From the NCBI GenBank assembly GCA_021204635.1, contig JAJPZB010000067.1, positions 1-9,391 on the forward strand: 9,391 nucleotides of DNA. The letters are read 5' to 3'. Positions within the stretch are counted from its first letter, which is position 1. The number at the start of each line of letters is the position of its first letter. The translations under genes were made by a program, and so were the position numbers. Under the pieces are notes generated by a model, which worked only from the letters and a program-made list of their open reading frames with translations, ran no database searches and had not been told where the DNA came from. Origin of the DNA: Opitutia bacterium (GTDB taxonomy: Bacteria > Verrucomicrobiota > Verrucomicrobiia > Opitutales > UBA953). Below are positions 1-6,334 of the stretch, in pieces.

Positions 1-51
1 CCCACCACTAACCTAAACCGCCACCACCAACCCAAATTCCCGCCACTAACC
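1..51 (-). repeat. G-rich 12-mer repeat units, left edge (three copies, 19-bp period)
   Basis: Read on the minus strand, the 12-mer GGTTNGTGGTGG occurs at 13-2 (GGTTAGTGGTGG) and 32-21 (GGTTGGTGGTGG), and as the variant GGTTAGTGGCGG at 51-40. The period is 19 bases. The copies sit directly downstream of the holA stop codon and in the same sense as holA, so the G-rich form would appear in a read-through holA transcript. The array is cut by the window edge, so its real length is unknown. The same 12-mer dominates the right end of the window. Confidence 0.75.
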
Positions 52-72
52 CTTGCCGGCATTGTTGTGGCG
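41..72 (-). terminator. Hairpin just downstream of holA, possible terminator
   Basis: CGCCAC (41-46) pairs with GTGGCG (67-72). The loop contains the self-complementary octamer TGCCGGCA (54-61). The structure begins 11 bases past the holA stop codon. One arm is part of a G-rich repeat unit. No T-run follows on the minus strand, so it is not a classical intrinsic terminator. It may be a Rho-type end, a 3'-end stabilising hairpin, or chance pairing. Confidence 0.3.
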
Positions 73-83
73 CGGAGGAAACG

Positions 84-1196
84 TCATTTCCCGAGGCAAC
101 GCGTGGCGAGTTCCCGCATCACGGCTTCGTCTTCGCCCGGGCGCGTAATCAATTGCTCGAATGCGTTGAGAAAATCGAGTTGCCAATCGATTAGTCGCTT
201 CAACGTTATCCCGCGAATTTTCAGCGTTTTCGCAACCTTGCTGCCGGCGTACCAGGCGTTTTGCGAGAACAAATTGTAGCTCGATTTGTCGTCGTTCCCG
301 CCAAACATCGCGCCATATTTTTCTCCCGCCGCGCGAATGTCGTTTGACGGAATTTCGCCGCGAAAATTGAGTTTGGCGTCGCCGGCGTCCAGCAATGCCC
401 GCAACTGAATCAGCAGGCTGTTGCGCTTTTGCAACGTCGTCAAAAGCGGGCGGGCAGAATTGTTGTTAAAAAAGTATGAGCGCAGGGAATCAAGCGTCTT
501 GCTCAGGTTGCCCGAGAAAAAAACTTCCACCGGCTCCCATTGATCGCCCTCGCCGAAAGCGGGCACGAGCTTCAAAACCGTCTCCGCGTCAATGGTGGCG
601 CCCTGACCCACGTAGCACGCGAGTTTTTCCAACTCGACGTGCGCCATTCGGGAATGCAGGTTGACCTTCTCGACGAGCACCTGCGCGGCGTCGGGATCCA
701 AGCTCACTCCGAGCCGGCGCGCCTCGGCGTCCAACGCGGCGCAGAGCGATTCGGGATCGTTGCCGCCGGCGATTTCGTTCAGTTCGCCAAGTTTGAAAAA
801 GCTCTTTGTGGCGGAAAGGCGTTTGTCGGGCTTTATCACGGAAATCATCGCGAAAACGGCGTCGCCGCCCATTGTTGTTGCGGCGTCGGCAATGCGTTTG
901 AGCGCGCCCGCAGTTTTTTCGGACTTCGAGAGAGTGCCGTCGGAAAGCCAATTCACGTTGCGCAGCCAAACATATTTTTTCCCGCCAAAAAGCGAGACCG
1001 TTCGCGCCGCCTCGACAAACCGTTTCGCGAGCTCGGTGACATCGTCAACGCGGATTGCCACGCCCTCGACAATTTCTTTCGACATCTCGTCAAACGCGCC
1101 CGCGCTTTCCTTTTCCCAACGCGCCCGCGCCGCGCGATCTACGAGAAAATCGTCGTCGCCGACAAAGAAAACATATCCCGAGGAATTTTCCGGCAT
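84..1196 (-). CDS. holA: DNA polymerase III subunit delta (clamp loader)
   Basis: This 370-residue protein fits HolA, the delta subunit of the clamp-loader complex, which opens the beta sliding clamp so it can be placed on primed DNA. The N-terminal domain begins with YVFFVGDDDFLVDRA (about residues 8-22), matching the family's opening strand and helix. The family-like FGGKKYVWLRNVNWL follows at about 70-84. The middle domain ends with HVELEKLACYVG (about 176-187), the typical E-x-EKL-x-x-Y segment. The helical collar domain occupies about 210-365. As expected for delta, no Walker A motif is visible. I chose the ATG at 1196 because it puts the conserved strand about ten residues in. An upstream in-frame TTG at 1232 would add 12 residues unlike the family and coincides with a plausible -35 box. 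The family usually has about 340 residues, so this is full length. It is divergent from the GH16 gene. Confidence 0.88.
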   Translation of the reverse strand: MPENSSGYVFFVGDDDFLVDRAARARWEKESAGAFDEMSKEIVEGVAIRVDDVTELAKRFVEAARTVSLFGGKKYVWLRNVNWLSDGTLSKSEKTAGALKRIADAATTMGGDAVFAMISVIKPDKRLSATKSFFKLGELNEIAGGNDPESLCAALDAEARRLGVSLDPDAAQVLVEKVNLHSRMAHVELEKLACYVGQGATIDAETVLKLVPAFGEGDQWEPVEVFFSGNLSKTLDSLRSYFFNNNSARPLLTTLQKRNSLLIQLRALLDAGDAKLNFRGEIPSNDIRAAGEKYGAMFGGNDDKSSYNLFSQNAWYAGSKVAKTLKIRGITLKRLIDWQLDFLNAFEQLITRPGEDEAVMRELATRCLGK

Positions 1197-1202
1197 GCCG
1201 CG

Positions 1203-1232
1203 ATTATTATCTGCGACAATCGCGATTTTCAA
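1203..1232 (-). promoter_or_regulatory. Putative sigma-70-like holA promoter (leaderless geometry)
   Basis: On the minus strand, TTGAAA (1232-1227) matches the -35 consensus at 5 of 6 positions. It is separated by 18 bases from AATAAT (1208-1203), a 5 of 6 match to the -10 box. Only six bases lie between the -10 box and the holA ATG at 1196, so transcription would start at or next to the start codon and give a leaderless mRNA. That agrees with the absence of a ribosome binding site there. This rests on sequence matching alone. I found no equally good promoter for the divergent GH16 gene in the 142-base intergenic space. Confidence 0.35.
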
Positions 1233-1338
1233 CTGCTCGCTTTTGTTGTCGCAAAAAATCCGCGAGGGGGAAAAGGCGCCTGCGGCAAACGCCGTTTCGC
1301 GTTGACTTTCCGCGAGTTCTTTTCACCCTTGCGCATTA

Positions 1339-2187
1339 ATGATGATTCGACGCTCTGCAACAACGATTCTCTCCGCAATCTTGGTGCTCTTCGGAGTCTT
1401 TTCTGCCTTCGCGGACGAGCCAAAGTGGGAACTCGCATGGTCCGACGAATTTAACGGCACGAGCATCAACGAGAAGTATTGGACGAAGATTGACCGCGGT
1501 CACGCGGATTGGAACAACTACATGTCTCCCGACCCGACGCTTTACACGGTCAGAACCGGCAACCTGATTTTGCGCGGCAAAGTGAACCCAAGCCCCAAGA
1601 AAGACCCCGTGCCCTATATCACCGGCGGAGTTTGGACGAAGGACAAATATTCGTTTCTCTACGGAAAAATCGAGATCCGCGCGAAGATGGATTGCGCGCA
1701 AGGCGTGTGGCCAGCGATTTGGCTCTTGCCCGCGAAACCAAATCGGAAGTGGCCCGACGACGGCGAAATCGACATCGTGGAACACCTCAATTTCGACGAC
1801 ATTGCGTATCAGACAATCCACACGAAATTCACGAAAAGCGGCGCCAAGGGACCCAACAGTGCCTCGACGGGAAAGATTAATCGCAACGACTACAACGTCT
1901 ATGGCATGGTGTGGACGCCCGACAAAATCGAGCTTTACATCAACGGCGAAAAAACGCTGTCCTACCCGCGCGTGCCCGACGCGCAAAGCAAGGGGCAATG
2001 GCCGTTCACGGAGCCGTTTTTTATTTTGATTGACATGCAGATCGAAGGCAGTTGGGTGGGCAAAGCCAATCCGAAGCAACTTCCCGTGGAAATGCGCGTC
2101 GATTGGGTGCGCGTCTATCGCGACGCCAACTTGAAATTGCCGGCGAAAGCAAAGGAGAAAACCTCAAAAGCAAAGGCAAAGAAATAA
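1339..2187 (+). CDS. Secreted GH16 family endo-beta-glucanase (laminarinase/lichenase-like)
   Basis: This 282-residue exported glycoside hydrolase is from family 16, which cleaves internal beta-1,3 or beta-1,3-1,4 bonds in glucans and related galactans with retention of configuration. A signal peptide is clear: two arginines at 4-5, a hydrophobic core at 9-22, and an AFA cleavage site after residue 25. The mature domain starts with WSDEFNG (34-40). GVWPAIWLLP (122-131) lines the cleft, and DGEIDIVEH (141-149) holds the catalytic set: E143 nucleophile, D145, and E148 acid/base. The spacing is the beta-bulge type. FFILIDMQIEGSWVGK (227-242) and VDWVRVY (254-260) close the jelly roll as in many gut-bacterial GH16 enzymes. 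The tail (about 264-282) is rich in Lys and Ala, with no carbohydrate-binding module. Two tandem ATGs (1339, 1342) are possible starts and neither has a Shine-Dalgarno sequence. Exact substrate cannot be read from the sequence. Confidence 0.92.
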   Translation: MMIRRSATTILSAILVLFGVFSAFADEPKWELAWSDEFNGTSINEKYWTKIDRGHADWNNYMSPDPTLYTVRTGNLILRGKVNPSPKKDPVPYITGGVWTKDKYSFLYGKIEIRAKMDCAQGVWPAIWLLPAKPNRKWPDDGEIDIVEHLNFDDIAYQTIHTKFTKSGAKGPNSASTGKINRNDYNVYGMVWTPDKIELYINGEKTLSYPRVPDAQSKGQWPFTEPFFILIDMQIEGSWVGKANPKQLPVEMRVDWVRVYRDANLKLPAKAKEKTSKAKAKK

Positions 2188-2188
2188 G

Positions 2189-2212
2189 CTCGCGCGCCAC
2201 TGTGGCGACGAG
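2189..2212 (+). terminator. Imperfect hairpin between the GH16 and phosphatase genes
   Basis: CTCG (2189-2192) pairs with CGAG (2209-2212), and CGCC (2195-2198) pairs with GGCG (2204-2207), with a small internal loop and an ACTGT apical loop. It starts two bases after the GH16 stop. No T-run follows, so it may only attenuate or stabilise the message. The next gene starts 54 bases after the GH16 stop, so read-through is plausible. Confidence 0.3.
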
Positions 2213-2241
2213 TTCTCGCAACCCCTTTCTGTAGGTCGGAA

Positions 2242-3717
2242 ATGAGCGATTGGTTTTTGTCAATACTTTTGATCGTGTGCGGAATTTTCGCGTCGTGCGT
2301 GTATCTTTCGCTGCGGCGCGTGCGAGCCGAATTGTTCCGCCACGAAGCCTCTTTGCAGCACGAGCGCTACAGAAGCCGGCTCGTCACCGACTTTCTCGAC
2401 GCCATCGAGGAATCATACATGCCAAACGGCGAATCGACGGAAATCTCCAAAGAAGTGATTTTCCGGAGCCTCATGCGAACTGCGATTCGCGGGACGCGGG
2501 CGATGAGCGCGTGCATTTTCAGACTCGAAAACGACAGCGTGCTCACGCCGATCGCAAACTCCGGGCTCTTCCCGTTTTTGGAAGGTCTTCCGCCTGCCTC
2601 GGATAAACTTTCGCAAGCGGATTTGGTGCGGCTTTATTTTCACGGCGACAGATATTCCAAGGATTCGCCACCGTTTAAAGCCGCGTTTGAAACTCGCCAC
2701 GCGCAGACGATTTTCACATTTCCCATGCGCCCTAACAGAATCGCGTTCGCAGACGCGCCCGCGACGCCGCGCACCGCGATTGTCGCGCCAATCGAGAGGC
2801 TCGGGAAGATGATTGGCGCCATCGTTGTGGCGAATCCGCGACACGGCGGAAACTTTTTGCCCACGGAAATCGAGCTCGTTGATATTCTCGCGCAACAGGC
2901 GGGAACGGCGTTGCGAATGCGCGACCTTCTCGCCGTGCAAAGCGAAAAACAACGCATGGATTCCGAGCTCGGCGTCGCGGCGAGCGTGCAAAAACTCCTG
3001 CTCCCGCAATACATTCCGCAGGCGCACTCGATCGATATCGCGACGACATACCGCCCCGCGCAAATAATCGGCGGCGATTTCTACGACGTCTTCGACATCG
3101 GTGGCGGGAGAATTGCGGCGATTATCGCAGACGTCTCGGGCCACGGCGTCCCCGCAGCGCTTCTGATGGCGATTTGCCGCACGACTTTCCAGCAAATCGC
3201 GCGGACGGCGATCAACGCCGCAGACCTGCTCCGGCGCCTCGACCGCGATGTCGCGAAATCGTTTTCGCGGGGAAAATTTCTCACGATCGCGTGCGCGTTT
3301 TTGGACACGCAGTGCAACACGCTGAGCATTGCGCGCGGCGGCCACGAGCGCCCGCTTTTGCTCACGACACACGACGAAAGCGGCAACGAACTCATCTCGC
3401 CAAAGCTCGAATTTCTCGACACTCGCGGTCTCGCAATCGGCATTTCGCGACCGGAAATTTTTGACAGGGAAATCACCGAGATTTCCCGCCCGTATTTCCG
3501 CGACGACGTCCTCGTGCTCTACACCGACGGGCTGACCGAAGAGCGAAATTCCTACGGCGAAGAATTTGGTTCGGAGCGCCTCGCCGCCGTCGTCCACCGC
3601 GCGCGTCGCGGCAACGCGAAAGAAATAAATTCCGCGATTTTGAAAGAAGTCACCGCGTTTTCCGGCAAGAGCGAATTTTCCGACGACATGACCATCGTCG
3701 TCATTCGCGCAAAATAA
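2242..3717 (+). CDS. Membrane-anchored GAF-domain PP2C (SpoIIE-type) serine/threonine phosphatase
   Basis: This 491-residue phosphatase of the RsbU/SpoIIE class would dephosphorylate a serine or threonine on a regulatory protein, typically an anti-sigma-factor antagonist. One transmembrane helix (about 5-22) is followed by a charged helical stretch (25-58). A GAF sensor domain spans about 70-230 and includes TAIVAPIERLGKMIGAIVVA (178-197). A signalling helix carries the family-typical SELGVAASVQKLLLP (241-255). The PPM catalytic domain holds metal-binding aspartates in GGDFYD (277-282), ADVSGHG (296-302), YTDG (427-430) and FSDDMT (479-484), so it looks active. The catalytic part faces the cytoplasm if the helix is a simple N-terminal anchor. 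The ligand of the GAF domain and the partner protein are not identifiable, and no STAS or anti-sigma kinase gene is in the window. AGG at 2233-2235 is a weak ribosome binding site. nnr follows 22 bases downstream, so co-transcription is likely. Confidence 0.93.
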   Translation: MSDWFLSILLIVCGIFASCVYLSLRRVRAELFRHEASLQHERYRSRLVTDFLDAIEESYMPNGESTEISKEVIFRSLMRTAIRGTRAMSACIFRLENDSVLTPIANSGLFPFLEGLPPASDKLSQADLVRLYFHGDRYSKDSPPFKAAFETRHAQTIFTFPMRPNRIAFADAPATPRTAIVAPIERLGKMIGAIVVANPRHGGNFLPTEIELVDILAQQAGTALRMRDLLAVQSEKQRMDSELGVAASVQKLLLPQYIPQAHSIDIATTYRPAQIIGGDFYDVFDIGGGRIAAIIADVSGHGVPAALLMAICRTTFQQIARTAINAADLLRRLDRDVAKSFSRGKFLTIACAFLDTQCNTLSIARGGHERPLLLTTHDESGNELISPKLEFLDTRGLAIGISRPEIFDREITEISRPYFRDDVLVLYTDGLTEERNSYGEEFGSERLAAVVHRARRGNAKEINSAILKEVTAFSGKSEFSDDMTIVVIRAK

Positions 3718-3739
3718 CTTCACAAATTTTCCCGCAACA

Positions 3740-5440
3740 ATGATGTTTCCAAAATTTTTCAATTGGGACCACAGCACGAGCGGAGCCCTCGTCCCCGCAA
3801 TGTCGTGTAAAGATGCAAAGCTCGCGGAAAAAAATTTCTTTGACCCCGCAAAAGCAGACATCTCCGAGCCAGTTCCGCAAGAAGGCGAATACATGAAGCG
3901 CGCAGGCGCAGAAATCGCGAAAACAATTCTGAGAAAACTCGACGGAAGAAGGCCGCGCGTGATCATCGCTCTCGTGGGCAAAGGTCACAACGGAGGCGAC
4001 GCCTTGATCGCCGCGCGCCTGATCTTGGAGGGATTATCAAAGGTAGATGAACCTGCGAGGAGATTCGCAAACCACAAAATCCTGACAAGAGATGAGCCGG
4101 TGGTGAGACTCGTATTTTTCGCAAACTCATGGGACGACCTCGCGCCACTCACTATGGACGCCTACGAGGCTTTTCTGCGCAAGGTAAACGGGACCCCAAC
4201 ATATTTCGTCGTCCCCGAATCCGTCGAAAATCTCGACAAATTTCTCACAGGGGATTTCGCCGAAGCGCCTGACGGCATCATCATCGACGGGATTTTCGGC
4301 CACGGTTTTCGCCCACCCCTGCAGCCGCATGTTTTGAGCGCGCTCGTGAAAATCAACGAACTCGCCGGCGACTTTTTCCGCGTCGCCGTCGATTTGCCCT
4401 CGGGAATGAGCGATCAGGAATACACGCACTACGCGTTCAAGGCAGATTTGACCTGCGCGCTCGGCACGGCAAAGCTTCCGATTTTCGGGGGAAAAAACAG
4501 CTTTTTCGTCGGCGACATCGAAACTTTTTCGCTCGGATTTCCGCTGTGGGGAAGCGAAGCATATGCTGTCGATACGCGGAAAATGCTCGCGAAAATCCCG
4601 ACTGCGCGCCCGCTGAACTGCGACAAACGCACGTTTGGCCACTTGCTCATCGTCGGCGGTTCTCGCAACACACCCGGTGCGCTGCTCATGAACGTTCTCG
4701 CGGCGTTGCGCTCGGGCGTGGGCTTGGTCTCCGTCCTATGCCCCGAGAGCGTCCACGCGGCATTTGCGGCGCGGGCTCCGGCGGCGATGTGGGTCGCGTG
4801 CAAAGAAAGCGCGGATGGGGGCTTGGATACCACCGACACGCTGAAAAAATTCCGCGAGCTGCTTCCGCGTATCGATGCCGTTTTGTGCGGCTCGGGCATG
4901 GGGCACACAACAGACGCGCAGTGCGCGATTCGCGGCATTGTTGCGGAGACGCCCGCCACAATCCCGCTCGCACTCGACGCCGACGCGCTTTTCCCCGCAA
5001 CAATCTCCACGGTGCGGCGCGGCGGAAACACGATTTTGCTCCCGCACGAAGGCGAATTTGCGCGCATTTCCGAGGCTCTGTCGCCGGCAGATTTTTGCAA
5101 AAAATTTCACATCACAGGTCTGGTTTTGAAAAAAGTGCGGACCGAAATTTTCTGCGGCAACAAACACCTTTTGACCTCGGCGGGAAGCCCCGTTTTGGCG
5201 CGCGGCGGAAGCGGCGACTTGCTCGCGGGGCTGACCGGCTCGCTGCTCGCGCAAGAATCCGCTTTCCTCAAAACGCTTTCCCCCGACGACGACAAATCCG
5301 CCGACGCACTCGCGGCAACCCTCGCGCAAGCCGTTTGTTGGCACGGCGCTGCGTCGCGAGAACTCGAAGCCGCACAAGGCGCGAACTGCGCAGACATTTC
5401 CGCGCTGCCGGAGTTTTTCGCCGACGCCCTGCGACCGTGA
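3740..5440 (+). CDS. nnr: Bifunctional NAD(P)H-hydrate epimerase / ADP-dependent NAD(P)H-hydrate dehydratase
   Basis: This is a fused metabolite-repair enzyme of 566 residues. Its N-terminal YjeF-type half interconverts R and S hydrated NAD(P)H. Its C-terminal YjeF_C/CARKD half uses ADP to dehydrate the S form back to NAD(P)H. In the epimerase half, VGKGHNGGDALIAAR (79-93) is the nucleotide loop, DGIFGHGFRPPL (183-194) follows, and AVDLPSGM (216-223) carries the conserved aspartate. In the dehydratase half I see FGHLLIVGGS (299-308), GSGMG (384-388), LDADAL (412-417), LLPHEGEFARI (433-443), and the ARGGSGDLLAGL loop (487-498) with the catalytic D493. Length is slightly above the usual 490-520 because of an extra stretch after the first loop (about 100-120). 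H83 stands where the family mostly has Asn. Tandem ATGs at 3740 and 3743 have no Shine-Dalgarno sequence. M21 could be an alternative start but would shorten the N-terminal region that still aligns with the family. Confidence 0.93.
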   Translation: MMFPKFFNWDHSTSGALVPAMSCKDAKLAEKNFFDPAKADISEPVPQEGEYMKRAGAEIAKTILRKLDGRRPRVIIALVGKGHNGGDALIAARLILEGLSKVDEPARRFANHKILTRDEPVVRLVFFANSWDDLAPLTMDAYEAFLRKVNGTPTYFVVPESVENLDKFLTGDFAEAPDGIIIDGIFGHGFRPPLQPHVLSALVKINELAGDFFRVAVDLPSGMSDQEYTHYAFKADLTCALGTAKLPIFGGKNSFFVGDIETFSLGFPLWGSEAYAVDTRKMLAKIPTARPLNCDKRTFGHLLIVGGSRNTPGALLMNVLAALRSGVGLVSVLCPESVHAAFAARAPAAMWVACKESADGGLDTTDTLKKFRELLPRIDAVLCGSGMGHTTDAQCAIRGIVAETPATIPLALDADALFPATISTVRRGGNTILLPHEGEFARISEALSPADFCKKFHITGLVLKKVRTEIFCGNKHLLTSAGSPVLARGGSGDLLAGLTGSLLAQESAFLKTLSPDDDKSADALAATLAQAVCWHGAASRELEAAQGANCADISALPEFFADALRP

Positions 5441-5545
5441 ATTTTCCGCGTTGACCAAAAAAATCTGCGGAGAATTGTCGCGAATCCCGTCAAAATTTGT
5501 TTGCGCTCTCGCAACGCGGCGCACAAATTCGCGGGAAGAAATTTC

Positions 5546-5557
5546 GCTTTTAAAAGC
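5546..5557. promoter_or_regulatory. Perfect 12-bp palindrome upstream of the lipoprotein gene
   Basis: GCTTTTAAAAGC is a perfect palindrome centred about 25 bases upstream of the lipoprotein start codon, within the 135-base gap after nnr. Its position would suit an operator, but an AT-rich palindrome of this length can also occur by chance. No strong sigma-70 promoter is visible; TTGACC at 5451-5456 lacks a well-spaced -10 box. Confidence 0.2.
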
Positions 5558-5575
5558 AATCTACGAATAAAGCCC

Positions 5576-6103
5576 ATGAAAAAAGCAACAACTTTACTAC
5601 TCCTTTTCCCTGCCGCGCTCGCGCTGTCGGGCTGCCAACTTTTCAACTTCGGTGCAGACCGCGAAGCCGAGGCCGCGCGCCAAGCCGCCGCGTTGAAGAT
5701 GCAAAAAGTCGATGTCGCTCTGGCGCAATACGAGGCGGAAATTTCCGCCAAGAAATATTCGCGCGGCGACGTGAGCTTCCCCGAAAAGCACGAAAAGCGC
5801 ATCGCGGCGATGAAGGAAGAGCTCGCACTTTTGCGCATGCAAAAGCAGAACGCCGAGCCGGAAAAGGCGGCGGATTTTGTCGCCGAGGAAAAAAGCCTCG
5901 TTGGGAAAATTGCGCAATATTACAGCGAGCTTTTGACCTACGGGCAATATGCCGGCTACCTCAGGCTTTTCAGAGATTCCCTCGTTTTCTCGTCGGAAAA
6001 CGCCGAGCTCTTGGGCATTTCCCCAGAAAGCCTCGACAAGGAAATCGCGGAATTTTACGCCGAGTTGGACGAACGAAAAGGCTCGCTCGACGAAAAGAAA
6101 TAA
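5576..6103 (+). CDS. Small helical lipoprotein of unknown function
   Basis: This 175-residue predicted lipoprotein begins MKKATTLLLLFPAALALSGC: a lysine n-region, a hydrophobic core, and an LSGC lipobox with the lipidated Cys at position 20. The +2 residue is Gln, compatible with outer-membrane sorting by the E. coli rule. The mature part is rich in Glu, Lys and Ala and looks almost wholly alpha-helical. A likely coiled coil covers about 28-60 and 67-115. A more hydrophobic segment, YYSELLTYGQYAGYLRLF (about 121-138), follows, then a charged C-terminus. I recognise no domain and give no function; a periplasmic structural or envelope-complex role is only a guess. I chose the ATG at 5576 because the signal peptide starts there; an upstream in-frame TTG at 5501 would bury it. 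It has no Shine-Dalgarno sequence. The gap to nnr is 135 bases and a strong terminator follows. Confidence 0.82.
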   Translation: MKKATTLLLLFPAALALSGCQLFNFGADREAEAARQAAALKMQKVDVALAQYEAEISAKKYSRGDVSFPEKHEKRIAAMKEELALLRMQKQNAEPEKAADFVAEEKSLVGKIAQYYSELLTYGQYAGYLRLFRDSLVFSSENAELLGISPESLDKEIAEFYAELDERKGSLDEKK

Positions 6104-6127
6104 ACCGAAGCTGCGGCTTCGCAAAAC

Positions 6128-6161
6128 GTTCCCCTCGAGGTTCTCGGCGGGAACTTTTTTT
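6128..6161 (+). terminator. Rho-independent terminator after the lipoprotein gene
   Basis: GTTCCC (6128-6133) pairs with GGGAAC (6149-6154). The loop holds a second short stem, CGAG (6136-6139) with CTCG (6143-6146). Seven T residues follow at once (6155-6161). It lies 25 bases past the lipoprotein stop. A separate small hairpin, CGAAGC (6106-6111) with GCTTCG (6116-6121), sits directly after the stop codon without a T-run. This is the most convincing terminator in the window and marks the end of the first plus-strand series. Confidence 0.85.
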
Positions 6162-6170
6162 GCGCCTTTG

Positions 6171-6212
6171 CAAAGCGTTTTTTCAGAGGCACAAAGCGTT
6201 TTTTCAGAGGCA
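6171..6212. repeat. Perfect 21-bp tandem duplication with T6 tracts
   Basis: Two identical, directly adjacent 21-base units lie at 6171-6191 and 6192-6212. Each begins CAAAGCG, continues with six T, and ends CAGAGGCA. The first unit's start overlaps the palindrome CTTTGCAAAG (6166-6175), giving a weak hairpin followed by T6, so part of this could act as a back-up terminator. The duplication lies wholly between the main terminator and the next gene. Confidence 0.9.
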
Positions 6213-6334
6213 TTTCGGGGAAATTCCACTTGCGAGAATTTTTTTGGGGTTTTAGCCTGAAAGGCATTAGGTTGTTCCCTTCGGCGACAACGGGCTCGCG
6301 GGGCGCAATCTGAGAAATAACGTTTTTTATCTTT
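6213..6334 (+). other. Leader region of the CoA-transferase gene, with small hairpins
   Basis: This 122-base stretch must contain the promoter of the CoA-transferase/fabD unit, because a strong terminator lies upstream. I see two small hairpins: GCCT (6255-6258) with AGGC (6262-6265), and GTTGT (6271-6275) with ACAAC (6287-6291). There is also a T-rich run just before the start codon (6323-6334). No known riboswitch consensus is recognisable, and no clear -35/-10 pair stands out. Confidence 0.35.

Noticed and set aside
1302..1340. TTGACT ... CATTAA as a GH16 promoter
   Set aside because: The spacer would be 26 bases and the -10 candidate overlaps the start codon.
540..1454. A 304-codon plus-strand frame opposite holA, running into the GH16 gene
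   Set aside because: It overlaps the GH16 signal peptide and has no recognisable domain; holA on the minus strand explains the region.
2413..3981. A 522-codon open frame on the minus strand opposite the phosphatase gene
   Set aside because: Its product is Arg/Val/Ala-rich with no family motif, while the plus-strand frame has a complete GAF-PP2C domain set. Rarity of TTA, CTA and TCA codons in the real gene leaves the opposite frame open.
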